A program made the position numbers and the translations under genes. Source: Shewanella piezotolerans WP3 (lineage in GTDB: Bacteria > Pseudomonadota > Gammaproteobacteria > Enterobacterales > Shewanellaceae). Taken from it: a stretch of DNA of 64,000 bases. This document shows positions 25,428-34,315 of this stretch, piece after piece. Positions within the stretch are counted from its first letter, which is position 1. The number at the start of each line of letters is the position of its first letter. A model generated the notes under the pieces. The model saw only the letters and a list, made by a program, of their open reading frames with translations, made no database searches and had not been told where the DNA came from. The DNA lies in NCBI RefSeq assembly GCF_000014885.1, contig NC_011566.1:1612001-1676000 (forward strand), in the 5' to 3' direction.

Positions 25428-26072
25428 ATGTCTCCTTATAAAGAGATGGATTCTCTCGATAAATCCACCGATGTTGTATGGCATCAAGCGAGTGTTTTAC
25501 GTAACGAGCGTGAAGCGTCTAATGGCCATAATGGTGCAGTGCTTTGGTTTACAGGGCTGAGTGGCTCAGGTAAATCTACCATTGCTAATGCAGTTGACAG
25601 AATGCTACATAACCTTGGATGCACAACTTATGTGTTAGATGGCGACAATGTACGTCATGGTTTGAACGCTGATTTGAATTTTTCAGATGTTGATAGAGTT
25701 GAGAATATCCGCCGTATTGGTGAAGTTTCAAAATTGTTTTTAGATGCAGGGCTCATAGTCTCTACGGCTTTTATTTCGCCATTTATTGCAGACCGTGCCA
25801 TGGTGCGGGAACAGCTGCCTGAAAAGCAGTTTATTGAGGTGTTTGTTGACACGCCACTTGAGGTTTGTGAACAACGAGATCCTAAAGGGCTTTATAAAAA
25901 AGCCAGAGCGGGAGAGATAAAGCACTTTACGGGCATTGACTCGGCTTATGAGGCACCTGAATCAGCAGAGGTGCATATCAACACCGAGCGACACAGCATT
26001 GAAGAGTGTGCTAAACAAGTAGTGGATTACTTGCATTTGAGCGGTTTTTTGGCAATAAAAAAGTCGCTTTAA
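25428..26072 (+). CDS. cysC: Adenylylsulfate kinase CysC
   Basis: This 214-residue protein has P-loop WFTGLSGSGKSTIANAV, the APS-binding DGDNVRHGLNADLNFSD and the lid region DPKGLYKKARAGEIKHFTG. It phosphorylates APS to PAPS, the sulfate donor for the two sulfotransferases encoded 6-10 kb upstream in the same operon. The gene starts 17 bases after the permease stop with AAGGA before ATG. Length and motifs are normal. Confidence 0.97.
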   Translation: MSPYKEMDSLDKSTDVVWHQASVLRNEREASNGHNGAVLWFTGLSGSGKSTIANAVDRMLHNLGCTTYVLDGDNVRHGLNADLNFSDVDRVENIRRIGEVSKLFLDAGLIVSTAFISPFIADRAMVREQLPEKQFIEVFVDTPLEVCEQRDPKGLYKKARAGEIKHFTGIDSAYEAPESAEVHINTERHSIEECAKQVVDYLHLSGFLAIKKSL

Positions 26073-26082
26073 AGGGAATGAA

Positions 26083-27045
26083 ATGAATTACGATGTATTT
26101 AATGGTGATGCAGACGGCATTATCGCACTATTGCAGCTGCGGTTGGCGTCGCCAGCTGACAATGAGTTGGTCACTGGGGTTAAACGTGATATTGCTTTGC
26201 TGCAACAAGTACCTTGCGATACTGCAAAAAATGTAACCGTGCTGGATATCTCGATGGAGAAAAACAGTGCAGCGCTGGCGCAGTTACTGGCCAATAAGGT
26301 TGATGTTTTTTACGCGGATCATCATCGCTCAGGTGTTATTGCCGACGCTAAAAATTTAGATGCACATATCGATTTAAACCCAGATACTTGTACTGCTTTA
26401 ATTATTGACCGCTTATTGCAAGGTCAGTTTCATTTGTGGGCGATTACTGCGGCCTATGGTGACAATTTAATTAAAGTTGCTGATGATTTAGCGGAAAAGG
26501 CGGACTTGAGCACACATCAAGCAGAATTGCTTAAAGAACTAGGAACGTTAATTAACTACAACGGCTATGGCGCCGTTTTTGAAGACTTACATTTTCATCC
26601 TGCAGAGCTTTTTTCCGCTCTGCTCGCATACGAGTCTCCTTTTGAGGTTCTCGCTGATATTCATTCGCCATACCATAAATTGCAAACGGCCTATGCCGCA
26701 GATATGAATAACGCTTTAGCTGTAGAGTCGCGTTACTCAAGCGAAACCGTAGCTGTGTATGAGCTTGCTGATGCTGCATGGGCGCGCAGGATCAGCGGTG
26801 TATATGGCAACTTACTGGCTAACAACTCGCCAGATAAAGCACACATTGTTTTGACGGAAAATAAAGATAACAGCTATACCGCCTCGCTGCGCGCCCCTTT
26901 AACCAATAAACAGGGCGCAGGTGACGTTTGTAGTCAGTTTAACACTGGCGGAGGACGAGCCGCAGCAGCAGGCATTAATAACCTTGCGGTAGAGGATATA
27001 TCTGGCTTCATCAAAGCTGTAGAAACTTATTACAGTAAAGCATAA
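26083..27045 (+). CDS. DHH/DHHA1 phosphoesterase, possible PAP phosphatase
   Basis: This 320-residue protein has the DHH-family motifs VFNGDADGI at the start, VLDIS in the second block, YADHHRS (the DHH triad, about residues 82-88) and a C-terminal DHHA1 domain with GGGRAAAAGIN. DHH proteins of this size include NrnA-type enzymes. Those hydrolyse nanoRNA and 3'-phosphoadenosine 5'-phosphate, the inhibitory product left when sulfotransferases use PAPS. It lies 10 bases after cysC and ends the sulfation block, so removal of PAP is a strong context-based inference. Substrate is not proven by the motifs alone. Confidence 0.8.
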   Translation: MNYDVFNGDADGIIALLQLRLASPADNELVTGVKRDIALLQQVPCDTAKNVTVLDISMEKNSAALAQLLANKVDVFYADHHRSGVIADAKNLDAHIDLNPDTCTALIIDRLLQGQFHLWAITAAYGDNLIKVADDLAEKADLSTHQAELLKELGTLINYNGYGAVFEDLHFHPAELFSALLAYESPFEVLADIHSPYHKLQTAYAADMNNALAVESRYSSETVAVYELADAAWARRISGVYGNLLANNSPDKAHIVLTENKDNSYTASLRAPLTNKQGAGDVCSQFNTGGGRAAAAGINNLAVEDISGFIKAVETYYSKA

Positions 27046-27452
27046 GTCAATTCAGCTTATGTAGTTTTAAATTTCATTGGTAGTGACTGGTCTGGAGTAT
27101 TTAGCTGGTTAAAAGTAATTTTTGCGACATATTGCCCAGCTTTGGTTGTGTTGAGCAAATACTTAACTTCCTGCTCGATTATCCAGTTAAAGATTAGCAA
27201 GGTAACTAAAAGGCACTTTGTATCTACACCGCTTAATGGCGGAATGGTGACCAATTTACCGCTAGTAACACTTGGGTTTGTTAATACAGAGCGTTTAGTG
27301 TGAATAACTGCGTATTTTTGTTGTTTTTGGTGGGATTGACTCTAGTCAAAATTTTGACGTGTGGTATTATTTGCATCCTATCCTGATAAGTCTTAATCTG
27401 TTAAGCACTCAGATGGACCTGTAGTAAGTTTTAAACTAAATGGATGTTTTTT
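27046..27452 (+). promoter_or_regulatory. Intergenic region with overlapping TTGAC/GTCAA half-sites before the dehydratase gene
   Basis: No gene is supported here. At 27336-27358 three half-sites, TTGAC, GTCAA and TTGAC, are spaced nine bases apart. They form two overlapping palindromes: TTGACT-CT-AGTCAA and the perfect 14-mer GTCAAAATTTTGAC. A TATTAT at 27365 and TATCCT at 27379 are possible -10 boxes, but spacing to the TTGAC elements is not ideal. The arrangement looks like an operator for a dimeric regulator of the downstream gene. Confidence 0.45.
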
Positions 27453-29387
27453 ATGGCTGCTTTAAAAGTTTTATTTGCGCTTAAAAGGCGCAATAAACGT
27501 ATCTTTAGCGTTTGTATGGATATGATTTTTCTGGTTTTTTCCTTCTGGCTAGCCATGTTCGCCAGACTGGACTCTTTCGCCGTTTTAACAGTACCTGAAA
27601 ATTGGTTATTAATCTCGGCTATTTTACCTATTAGTATTTTTGCTTTCGTACGTTTAGGGCTGTATCGAGCAGTGCTTCGTTATATGGGATTACAGGCACT
27701 TTCTGCCATTATTATTGGTATTGTGATTGCTGCAACTTCATTAGTTATTTTATCTTACTATGCTGAGTGGACGATTCCCCGAACCGTTCCGATTATTTTT
27801 TCCTTTTTTGCGTTTACTTTTATTGGCGGTTCTCGCTTCCTTATTCGCTCTGTTATTGGCAACGGCAATAAAAAGCAGGGAGAGGCTGTCATTATTTATG
27901 GGGCTGGGGTTAGTGGTCGCCAACTATTAACGTCTCTTAATCAAAGTCACGAATATCACGCCTTTGCGTTTGTCGATGATGATGAATCGTTACAGGGTAA
28001 TATAATACAGGGAGTGCACGTACATTCGCCTACGATTATAAGAAAACTGATCAAGCAAAAGTCTGCAACTAAAGTATTACTGGCTTTACCGAGTGCCAGT
28101 AGAAGCCAGCGACAGAGTATTCTAAAAAAACTAGAACCATTAGCGGTGCAGATTTTAACTATACCGGGTATGTCTGATCTCGTATGTGGTAAAAAGCAAT
28201 ATTCAGATATTAAAGAAGTCGAGATTGACGACTTATTAGGTAGGGAAGCTGTGCCTCCGCGTCACGAGCTTATGTGCAGTAATATCACCAATAAAGTGGT
28301 GATGGTCACAGGTGCAGGTGGGTCTATTGGCTCTGAGATTTGCCGCCAAGTATTAAAGCTAAAGCCACAAAAGCTTGTATTATTTGAGCTGTCAGAGTTT
28401 GGCCTTTACTCGATTGATCGAGAATTATCTGCACTGGCCTTATCTTTGGATATTGAGCTAGAGGTATTACCATTAATAGGTTCTGTACAAAAACAAAATC
28501 GTGTACAGGCGATTATGGAATCATTTGGCGTGCAGACCGTTTATCATGCCGCAGCCTATAAACATGTACCATTAGTTGAGTATAACGTTGTTGAAGGTGT
28601 ACGTAATAATATATTTGGCACGCTCTATACTGCTAAAGCCGCTATTGCAGCTCACGTTGAAACTTTTGTTCTTATATCAACAGACAAAGCAGTTAGGCCT
28701 ACAAATGTCATGGGTACGACTAAGCGTATGGCCGAACTCGCTCTGCAAGCATTGGCAAAAGAGTCTCACCGTACTCGCTTTTGTATGGTGCGTTTTGGCA
28801 ACGTATTAGGCTCTTCGGGCTCGGTAGTGCCTTTGTTTAAGTCACAAATTGCTAAAAATGGCCCCGTTACCGTTACTCATCCTGATATCACGCGTTTTTT
28901 CATGACGATTCCTGAGGCGTCGCAATTAGTTATACAAGCAGGTGCTATGGGTAAAGGCGGAGATGTCTTTGTACTTGATATGGGAAAGCCAATAAAGATT
29001 GTTGATCTGGCAGTTAAAATGATTCATTTAAGCGGTTTTACTGTTAAAGATGATCAAAACCCAGATGGTGACATCGAGGTTTCTTATGCGGGGTTAAGGC
29101 CAGGTGAAAAGCTATATGAAGAGTTGCTCATTGGTGATGATGTTGTGGGCACTGAGCATGAGCGTATTATGGCTGCCAACGAGCTTTCTTTGCCTTGGAG
29201 TCAATACTCGATGATTTTAAGTCGGTTAGATCATGCATGCCACCGCCATGATCATCAAGAAATTAGAGAGATTTTGCTTTCTACACCGACGGGATTTGTA
29301 CCTAAAGATGGTATTTGCGATCTAGTATTTAAACAGTCGACTTTAAACAAATTCAACTCTGAAAAAATAGTCAGTTTGCTTGCGTAA
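27453..29387 (+). CDS. wbpM: WbpM/PglF/CapD-type membrane UDP-HexNAc 4,6-dehydratase
   Basis: This 644-residue protein starts with four membrane helices (MIFLVFSFWLAMFARLDSF onward). It then has a CoA-binding-like Rossmann domain (VIIYGAGVSGRQLLTSL, about 145-162) and a second NAD domain (VVMVTGAGGSIGSEICRQV) with the catalytic region ISTDKAVRPTNVMGTTKR typical of the family (SMK/DK type). Full-length members convert UDP-GlcNAc to the 4-keto-6-deoxy sugar, the precursor of QuiNAc, FucNAc and bacillosamine. The product would feed the DegT aminotransferase at 19911 and the PglC-like transferase. ATG 27453 fits the family start; ATG 27444 is the alternative. Confidence 0.93.
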   Translation: MAALKVLFALKRRNKRIFSVCMDMIFLVFSFWLAMFARLDSFAVLTVPENWLLISAILPISIFAFVRLGLYRAVLRYMGLQALSAIIIGIVIAATSLVILSYYAEWTIPRTVPIIFSFFAFTFIGGSRFLIRSVIGNGNKKQGEAVIIYGAGVSGRQLLTSLNQSHEYHAFAFVDDDESLQGNIIQGVHVHSPTIIRKLIKQKSATKVLLALPSASRSQRQSILKKLEPLAVQILTIPGMSDLVCGKKQYSDIKEVEIDDLLGREAVPPRHELMCSNITNKVVMVTGAGGSIGSEICRQVLKLKPQKLVLFELSEFGLYSIDRELSALALSLDIELEVLPLIGSVQKQNRVQAIMESFGVQTVYHAAAYKHVPLVEYNVVEGVRNNIFGTLYTAKAAIAAHVETFVLISTDKAVRPTNVMGTTKRMAELALQALAKESHRTRFCMVRFGNVLGSSGSVVPLFKSQIAKNGPVTVTHPDITRFFMTIPEASQLVIQAGAMGKGGDVFVLDMGKPIKIVDLAVKMIHLSGFTVKDDQNPDGDIEVSYAGLRPGEKLYEELLIGDDVVGTEHERIMAANELSLPWSQYSMILSRLDHACHRHDHQEIREILLSTPTGFVPKDGICDLVFKQSTLNKFNSEKIVSLLA

Positions 29388-29760
29388 ACAGGGTTAATTT
29401 CGGAACTTTCTAACGGATTAATTGAAGTTTAGCTGTTAACAAATTACTCATTTCAACCGTTGCGATGGCTCACTGTTTATTGTTGAGCTACTAATACTTA
29501 TTAGCAGGTGACATCGCAATGTCTTTAGCTCAAACAACAGAAATGACGGCTGCTTAAAACTCTCATTCAAGCGCTAGCCATGGTTGAGCATTCACTCAAG
29601 TGTGCATTTCTAGTAGGCCACAGTAAGTATGTTGGTTATATGCTGCCAGAGGCTAGTGGCAATTAGATGATTGCACATCCTATTTAGATTTATTTAACTA
29701 TTAGAGTATTAGTTTTGTATTAGCCATTATTTTTGATTGACTAGTTTTCTAGGATTTTTA
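29388..29760 (+). other. Intergenic region between wbpM and the yjbH-like gene
   Basis: No coding frame or convincing terminator was seen. An 8-bp inverted repeat, TTGCGATG near 29459 and CATCGCAA near 29512, encloses about 44 bases. The last 70 bases before the gene are AT-rich and may hold its promoter, but no clear -35/-10 pair stands out. Confidence 0.35.
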
Positions 29761-31944
29761 ATGAACCTCAATAAAATAACGATAATAATTTTAGCATCGA
29801 TAAGCTCATCTTTTGTTTGCGCTAGTCAAGCGGAGGATAATTCCGCTGCAGCGTCATCAGAGTCTGATTCAAGCCGCCTACATAATAGTTACTCTATGCA
29901 AGCCTATACAGGTGTATTTAACACCCCTAATGCGGCAGTGGTAGATTACGGTGATTTCGCCTTTAGTTATAGCGATAACTATTTCGACCGAGACGGCTTT
30001 GTAGAAGCAACAGATTTAAAATTTGGCGTTGGTGTACTACCTAATTTGGAAGTTGTAGGCAGACTCGGTACAAAAGAGTGGTCTAGTAACTGCTATAGCG
30101 AGTCGGGATGTGGTGGCTTTAGAGATTTGTCTGGTTCGTTCAAATACAAAATTCCTTTTATACCTGAAAACTGGTTTGAACTTGCTGTGGGCGGCCAAGA
30201 TATTGGTGGCTCAGCGGTTTACTCTGAAGCTTATTATATTAGTGCGTCTAAAGAGCTTGATTTAAGTCAGTTTGGTAGTGTTCGTTCGAGTGTAGGTTAC
30301 GCTAAATCAGATAATGCGTTTGATTATATGAATGGCGTGTTTGGCTCTGTTGAGTACCAGCCGGTAGATTTTCTGCAAGTAGCCGCTGAGTATGATGCAA
30401 ATGCAGTCAATGCTGGGCTTAAGTTGTTTATGCCACAAGAGTGGTTACCACAAGGTTGGCAAGTGTCTGCGGCGGCGCAGTTATACAGCAGCGACAAAGA
30501 ACATAACGTAGAAGATGAGTGGTTTAGCTTTAACTTAACTATCCCGATGGGCTCTACTCCACCGCGCAAATCAACTAAGGTGTTGATGCAGCAAGCGAGT
30601 CAGTCAACGCTTGCAACGGTAACTCCTAAAGCTAGTTCTGCTACGCCTATTAAGCCAAGCATAGAAGCTAAAGATGATGAGGCTCAAGTAGCCGCTACGG
30701 CGCAAAGTTACCAGCCAATCGTGCGTGAGCCTTTGCAGCATAAAGCAGATTCGGTGATCACTAAGGCTGATCTTAATGCATTCGCTAATTTCTTAGCGGA
30801 TTATGGTTTTGAATCGGTGAGTATCGGTTTTGATGATTTTATTGCTAACAGGTTAGTGATTGAATTTGAGAATAATCTTTATAACCGCAATGAAGATGAC
30901 GCCATGCAAGTAATGGCACAGCTGGTTAGCGAACATTTACATACCAAAGCTAGCATTAATATGACTAATTTTGGCTTAGTGGTTAAAACTGTCACACTTG
31001 ATTTTTCTGACAATAAAGAGATAGATATTAGTGGCTATAAACGCGCTAAAGATAGCAATCTGGTCTCTAATTGGTTTGTTAACGATAATGTTGACTGGCT
31101 AGTTAAAAATGAGTCCAGTAGTCACTTTGTTCCTAGGCTGATTGTTGCTCCGGCCCTTGCTAGCTTAGTCGGTACTGAATATGGCGCATTTGACTACCAA
31201 TTAGTGATGAGTCTTAATGCGCAAATGTCTTTGTGGCCAGGTGCTTTGGTCGACTTTAGATATATGTCTGACACCATTGCCAGTTCTGACGACTTTGAAG
31301 ATGGCAAATACATCCGCAATAGTTTTGGTATAAATGAGGGCATAGATCGCCGTTTATTCCACCAAGCATTTTCATTGCCCCTTAATGTATTTACTCAGTT
31401 CTCATACGGTCGTATTTACGGTAACTCCGATGGTTTATTGAATGAGACTCGCTGGCAAAGTGATAATGCTTTACACCGGGTTACCTTATTAGCAGGTGAT
31501 TTTGACGAAAAAGTATCTGGTAGCCAGCCTTATACTATTAACCATCAGCCTATTTTAATGAAGTATCGCTACCGTTACTCGCCGTTAAATTGGGATGTAG
31601 AGCTGACTGCTGGTCAGTATTGGGCTGGCGATAAGGGCTTTACGCTTAGGTCATTACATTGGTTTGACAATGTGCAGGTCGGTTTAAAGTATCGCCGTAC
31701 AAAGTTTGATGACCGTGAAGAGGAAGATTTCATTGCTATTGGCTTCTCAGTACCACTTAACTTTAAAAAGTCGATGAATCCCAAATATGGTTTCCAAGTT
31801 AAGGGGATTGAGCAGTGGAGTTATTATGTGGAAACATTGATAGCAGAGAAAGGTAAGCCAAACTATATTAGCGGTAACAGTGGGCAAGAGCCTTCGTTGT
31901 ATCATAATTTGGATCAAGCATATTTTAATCGTGATCGGTATTAA
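29761..31944 (+). CDS. YjbH-family outer-membrane beta-barrel protein of exopolysaccharide export
   Basis: This 727-residue protein has a cleavable signal peptide (ITIIILASISSSFVCAS, cut near residue 23). It contains the YjbH/GfcD-type region with many alternating beta-strands, starting SYSMQAYTGVFNTPNAAVVDYGDFAFSY (about 40-67). A low-complexity linker rich in Ala, Ser and Thr sits near residues 270-330, and the protein ends with aromatic strands. YjbH proteins accompany polysaccharide operons (yjbEFGH, group 4 capsule gfcABCD) and act at the outer membrane, but their exact role is not settled. ATG 29761 gives the proper signal peptide; an upstream ATG-less extension to 29737 is unlikely. 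Confidence 0.82.
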   Translation: MNLNKITIIILASISSSFVCASQAEDNSAAASSESDSSRLHNSYSMQAYTGVFNTPNAAVVDYGDFAFSYSDNYFDRDGFVEATDLKFGVGVLPNLEVVGRLGTKEWSSNCYSESGCGGFRDLSGSFKYKIPFIPENWFELAVGGQDIGGSAVYSEAYYISASKELDLSQFGSVRSSVGYAKSDNAFDYMNGVFGSVEYQPVDFLQVAAEYDANAVNAGLKLFMPQEWLPQGWQVSAAAQLYSSDKEHNVEDEWFSFNLTIPMGSTPPRKSTKVLMQQASQSTLATVTPKASSATPIKPSIEAKDDEAQVAATAQSYQPIVREPLQHKADSVITKADLNAFANFLADYGFESVSIGFDDFIANRLVIEFENNLYNRNEDDAMQVMAQLVSEHLHTKASINMTNFGLVVKTVTLDFSDNKEIDISGYKRAKDSNLVSNWFVNDNVDWLVKNESSSHFVPRLIVAPALASLVGTEYGAFDYQLVMSLNAQMSLWPGALVDFRYMSDTIASSDDFEDGKYIRNSFGINEGIDRRLFHQAFSLPLNVFTQFSYGRIYGNSDGLLNETRWQSDNALHRVTLLAGDFDEKVSGSQPYTINHQPILMKYRYRYSPLNWDVELTAGQYWAGDKGFTLRSLHWFDNVQVGLKYRRTKFDDREEEDFIAIGFSVPLNFKKSMNPKYGFQVKGIEQWSYYVETLIAEKGKPNYISGNSGQEPSLYHNLDQAYFNRDRY

Positions 31945-31991
31945 TGACAAAATATAGAGCGGTCTATAGTTTGTAGTGCTTCATAGCTCAA

Positions 31992-32110
31992 GCGTTGCTT
32001 GTAGATGTATCTGACGTTATCGAAGCAGTAGAAACTTAGTATGTAGAAAGTTTTTACTGCTTAACTAAATTTCATTGACAGCGCCAGCTAGAGAGTATTG
32101 AGCTGTGTAA
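31992..32110 (+). pseudogene. Remnant resembling the 3' end and downstream flank of the DHH gene
   Basis: The frame at 32004 reads DVSDVIEAVET and stops at 32037. This matches the end of the DHH phosphoesterase (DISGFIKAVETYYSKA, 26993-27045). Beyond the stop, TAAATTTCATTG and later ATTTTGCGAC are also shared with the bases after that gene (27065-27130). The two copies are diverged but collinear, so I infer an old duplication that left a scrap here. Confidence 0.5.
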
Positions 32111-32371
32111 TGAAGATGGTGGCTTAAAACAATACTCCAGTATTCCGTTAATTTTGCGACGGTCAAGTTCCGTTGCTACCTACGCAATAGATCAAGCTGA
32201 ATATTAAACACGTTTTTTGGCATTTTACCCATATGTTACAGTGCGCAGCTGTGCAATTCTGGTTAAATTGGATTTAAATTATATGTTTAGTTGCTTGAGC
32301 TATATCAATTCACCCATAAAATGTTAAGCTATTGTAGCTTGCGAATAACAACATTGACTTAAGGGATTTCA
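32111..32371 (+). other. Intergenic region before the lipoprotein gene
   Basis: No gene is supported. A short hairpin AAGCTA-TTG-TAGCTT lies about 45 bases ahead of the lipoprotein start, and AAGGGATTTCA provides its ribosome site. The region 32250-32300 is AT-rich and may hold the promoter. Confidence 0.35.
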
Positions 32372-33286
32372 ATGAAATATAAAATTTTAGCCTTGTGCAT
32401 TTCAGCTTGCTTTGTAGCAGGTTGTAGTGACGATAATGATCTACCGCCTAAACAGTCTGTTTCGCTTCAAGCGTTTGACGGAGCTGTTTGGGGAATGGAC
32501 TCAAACTACACTTGTGAAGACGGTACGAGCGGTACGCTCAATAAAACTGACTACAATGGTAACACTACTCTTGAGGTAACTTTTGACCTTCAAGTTGTTA
32601 CTAACCCTGAAAAGTGTCAGTTTACCTTTTTACCAACTCAAAATGCTGTTGATACCTCAAACGGTAAAGACATGAGCGACGTTACTTACAAAATTCCAAC
32701 GGGTTTAGCTTCAGCTAGCGGCGCAGGAATTACGGCATCTCCAATTTCAACTTTGATTGCAGATACCTTGGGTGATGCACCATATGATGAGTCGTCAGCA
32801 CAAGAAGTCTTAAACTCGTTGGGTCTTGGTGATTTGACTACTGTATCTGGGATTTCTGTTACTGAATTCTTACAAGATGTAGAAGGCAGCTTAGCTAAAA
32901 TTAAAGAATCAGGTGAGAGCGAGCTATTTAGCTTGATTTCGGCAACGAATGTTGTGTTATCTGATACGTTAGTTGCTAACCCTGAAGCAGACCCTGCAGA
33001 TCTTGCAACCGCAGCTAACAACTTAACAGCTACAGTTTTGGTTTCTTACCCTGATTACCCAGTGAATGACGCTGGCGAAGAGATCTATGTTGAGGTGAAA
33101 GAAGTTTCTAAGGAATTAGACACTTTAACGGATCCTGACTATGACCCAACAGAGCCTCCTGCTGATATCGTGATTCCAGATCCTAGCCCTTCTAACCCAC
33201 CAGAAGAGCCTGATGATCCAACTGAGCCACCAACCGGTGGAACAGGTGGGACTGGCGGAACTGGCGGTGGCGGCACTGGCGGTTAA
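32372..33286 (+). CDS. Secreted lipoprotein with Pro/Glu-rich stalk and Gly-Thr tail, function unknown
   Basis: This 304-residue protein has a lipoprotein signal ending in CFVAGC (Cys18) followed by SDD, which in Gram-negative bacteria usually allows outer-membrane sorting. The globular part (about 35-235) contains ITASPISTLIADTLG, a motif of the kind that recurs in acidic surface proteins. After it comes a stalk rich in Pro, Asp and Glu (DPTEPPADIVIPDPSPS). The tail is made only of Gly and Thr after a final PP (GGTGGTGGTGGGGTGG at the end). I do not recognise the family. It follows wbpM and the YjbH-like gene and ends at a strong terminator, so a surface role with the polysaccharide is plausible but unproven. 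Confidence 0.7.
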   Translation: MKYKILALCISACFVAGCSDDNDLPPKQSVSLQAFDGAVWGMDSNYTCEDGTSGTLNKTDYNGNTTLEVTFDLQVVTNPEKCQFTFLPTQNAVDTSNGKDMSDVTYKIPTGLASASGAGITASPISTLIADTLGDAPYDESSAQEVLNSLGLGDLTTVSGISVTEFLQDVEGSLAKIKESGESELFSLISATNVVLSDTLVANPEADPADLATAANNLTATVLVSYPDYPVNDAGEEIYVEVKEVSKELDTLTDPDYDPTEPPADIVIPDPSPSNPPEEPDDPTEPPTGGTGGTGGTGGGGTGG

Positions 33287-33311
33287 TCTGACCAAGGTAT
33301 AAATACCTATT

Positions 33312-33348
33312 AAAAAAAACCAATAGCTTAGCTATTGGTTTTTTTTTG
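33312..33348 (+). terminator. Strong, possibly bidirectional terminator after the lipoprotein gene
   Basis: Perfect arms AACCAATAGCT and AGCTATTGGTT are separated by one base. They are flanked by a run of A upstream and a run of T downstream, so the element can work in both directions. Confidence 0.9.
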
Positions 33349-33429
33349 CCTTTTAAATTGTTTCCAGGCTCGGAATATTGTTCGTTATTTTTTAAGATCG
33401 TCACTTACGTTATCAGTTCGGGTTTTCGC

Positions 33430-34315
33430 ATTGCAGGTCGGTATTGCAATTGTAGGTCGGCATCTATGCCGTCTGTAGATTGATATTTAGCATTGCAGGT
33501 CGGTATTGCAACTGTAGGTCGGCATCTATGCCGTCTGTAGATTGATATTTAGCATTGTAGGTCGGTATTACAATTGTAGGTCGGCATTTATGCCGTCAGT
33601 GACGATATTTTATTATGATGATTGATGGGCTAAAACCCAACCTACAGGGAGCGTTTAACCATAGGTAAGTATGATTGATTGTACGGTTACTTTTTGTAGG
33701 TCGGCATTTATGCCGTCAGTGACGATATTTTACTATGATGATTGATGGGCTAAAGCCCAACCTACAGGGAGCGTTTAACCATAGGTAAGTATGATTGATT
33801 GTACGGTTACTTTTTGTAGGTCGGCATTTATGCCGTCAGTGACGATATTTTACTATGATGATTGATGGGCTAAAGCCCAACCTACAGAGGGGGGCTTTCG
33901 GTTGGCTAGCAGGGGAAATGGTTATATTGGCGCTTGCGATGCTCATTTATCGGTCTGCGTTTCAATTGTAGAATAATATTTCACATTGTAGGTCGGCATT
34001 TATGCCGTCAGTAGATTGATATTTAGCATTGTAGGTCGGTATTACAATTGTAGGTCGGCATTTATGCCGTCAGTGACTATAGTTTATTGTGTTGATTGAT
34101 GGGCTAAAGCCCAACCTACAGGGGCTATTTTTCTGTTGGCCAGCAGGGTAAATAGTTATATTGGCACTTGCGATGCTCATTTATCAGTCGGCGTTTATGC
34201 CGTCAGTAGATTGATATTTAGCATTGTAGGTCGGTACTGCAATTGTAGGTCGGCATTTATGCCGTCAGCTAGGATGATCAATTATGATGATTGATGGGCT
34301 AAATCCCAACCAACA
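33430..34315 (+). repeat. REP/BIME cluster upstream of rfbB
   Basis: Two inverted palindromic modules alternate. Module A is GTAGGTCGGCATTTATGCCG followed by TC, with hairpin GGCAT/ATGCC. Module B is GGGCTAAAGCCCAACCTAC, with hairpin GGGCT/AGCCC and the GTAGG head on the other strand. A copies start at 33452, 33514, 33576, 33696, 33816, 33988, 34050 and 34245, with a worn copy at about 34186. B copies lie near 33627, 33747, 33867 and 34101, with a worn copy near 34293. A shorter half-module, GTAGGTCGGTATTACAAT, often precedes A. An A-B pair is a typical BIME. The related RAYT gene is encoded at 35897. Confidence 0.9.
33574..33888 (+). repeat. 120-bp tandem repeat, 2.6 copies, built from BIMEs
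   Basis: Units begin at 33574, 33694 and 33814 with a period of exactly 120 bases. The first differs from the second at only two positions; the second and third are identical until the third breaks off after 33888. The near-identity points to recent amplification. Confidence 0.9.

Noticed and set aside
27057..27254. Minus-strand frame of 65 codons in the gap before the dehydratase gene
   Set aside because: No recognisable motif, no good ribosome site, and part of the same DNA recurs as decayed sequence at 32060.
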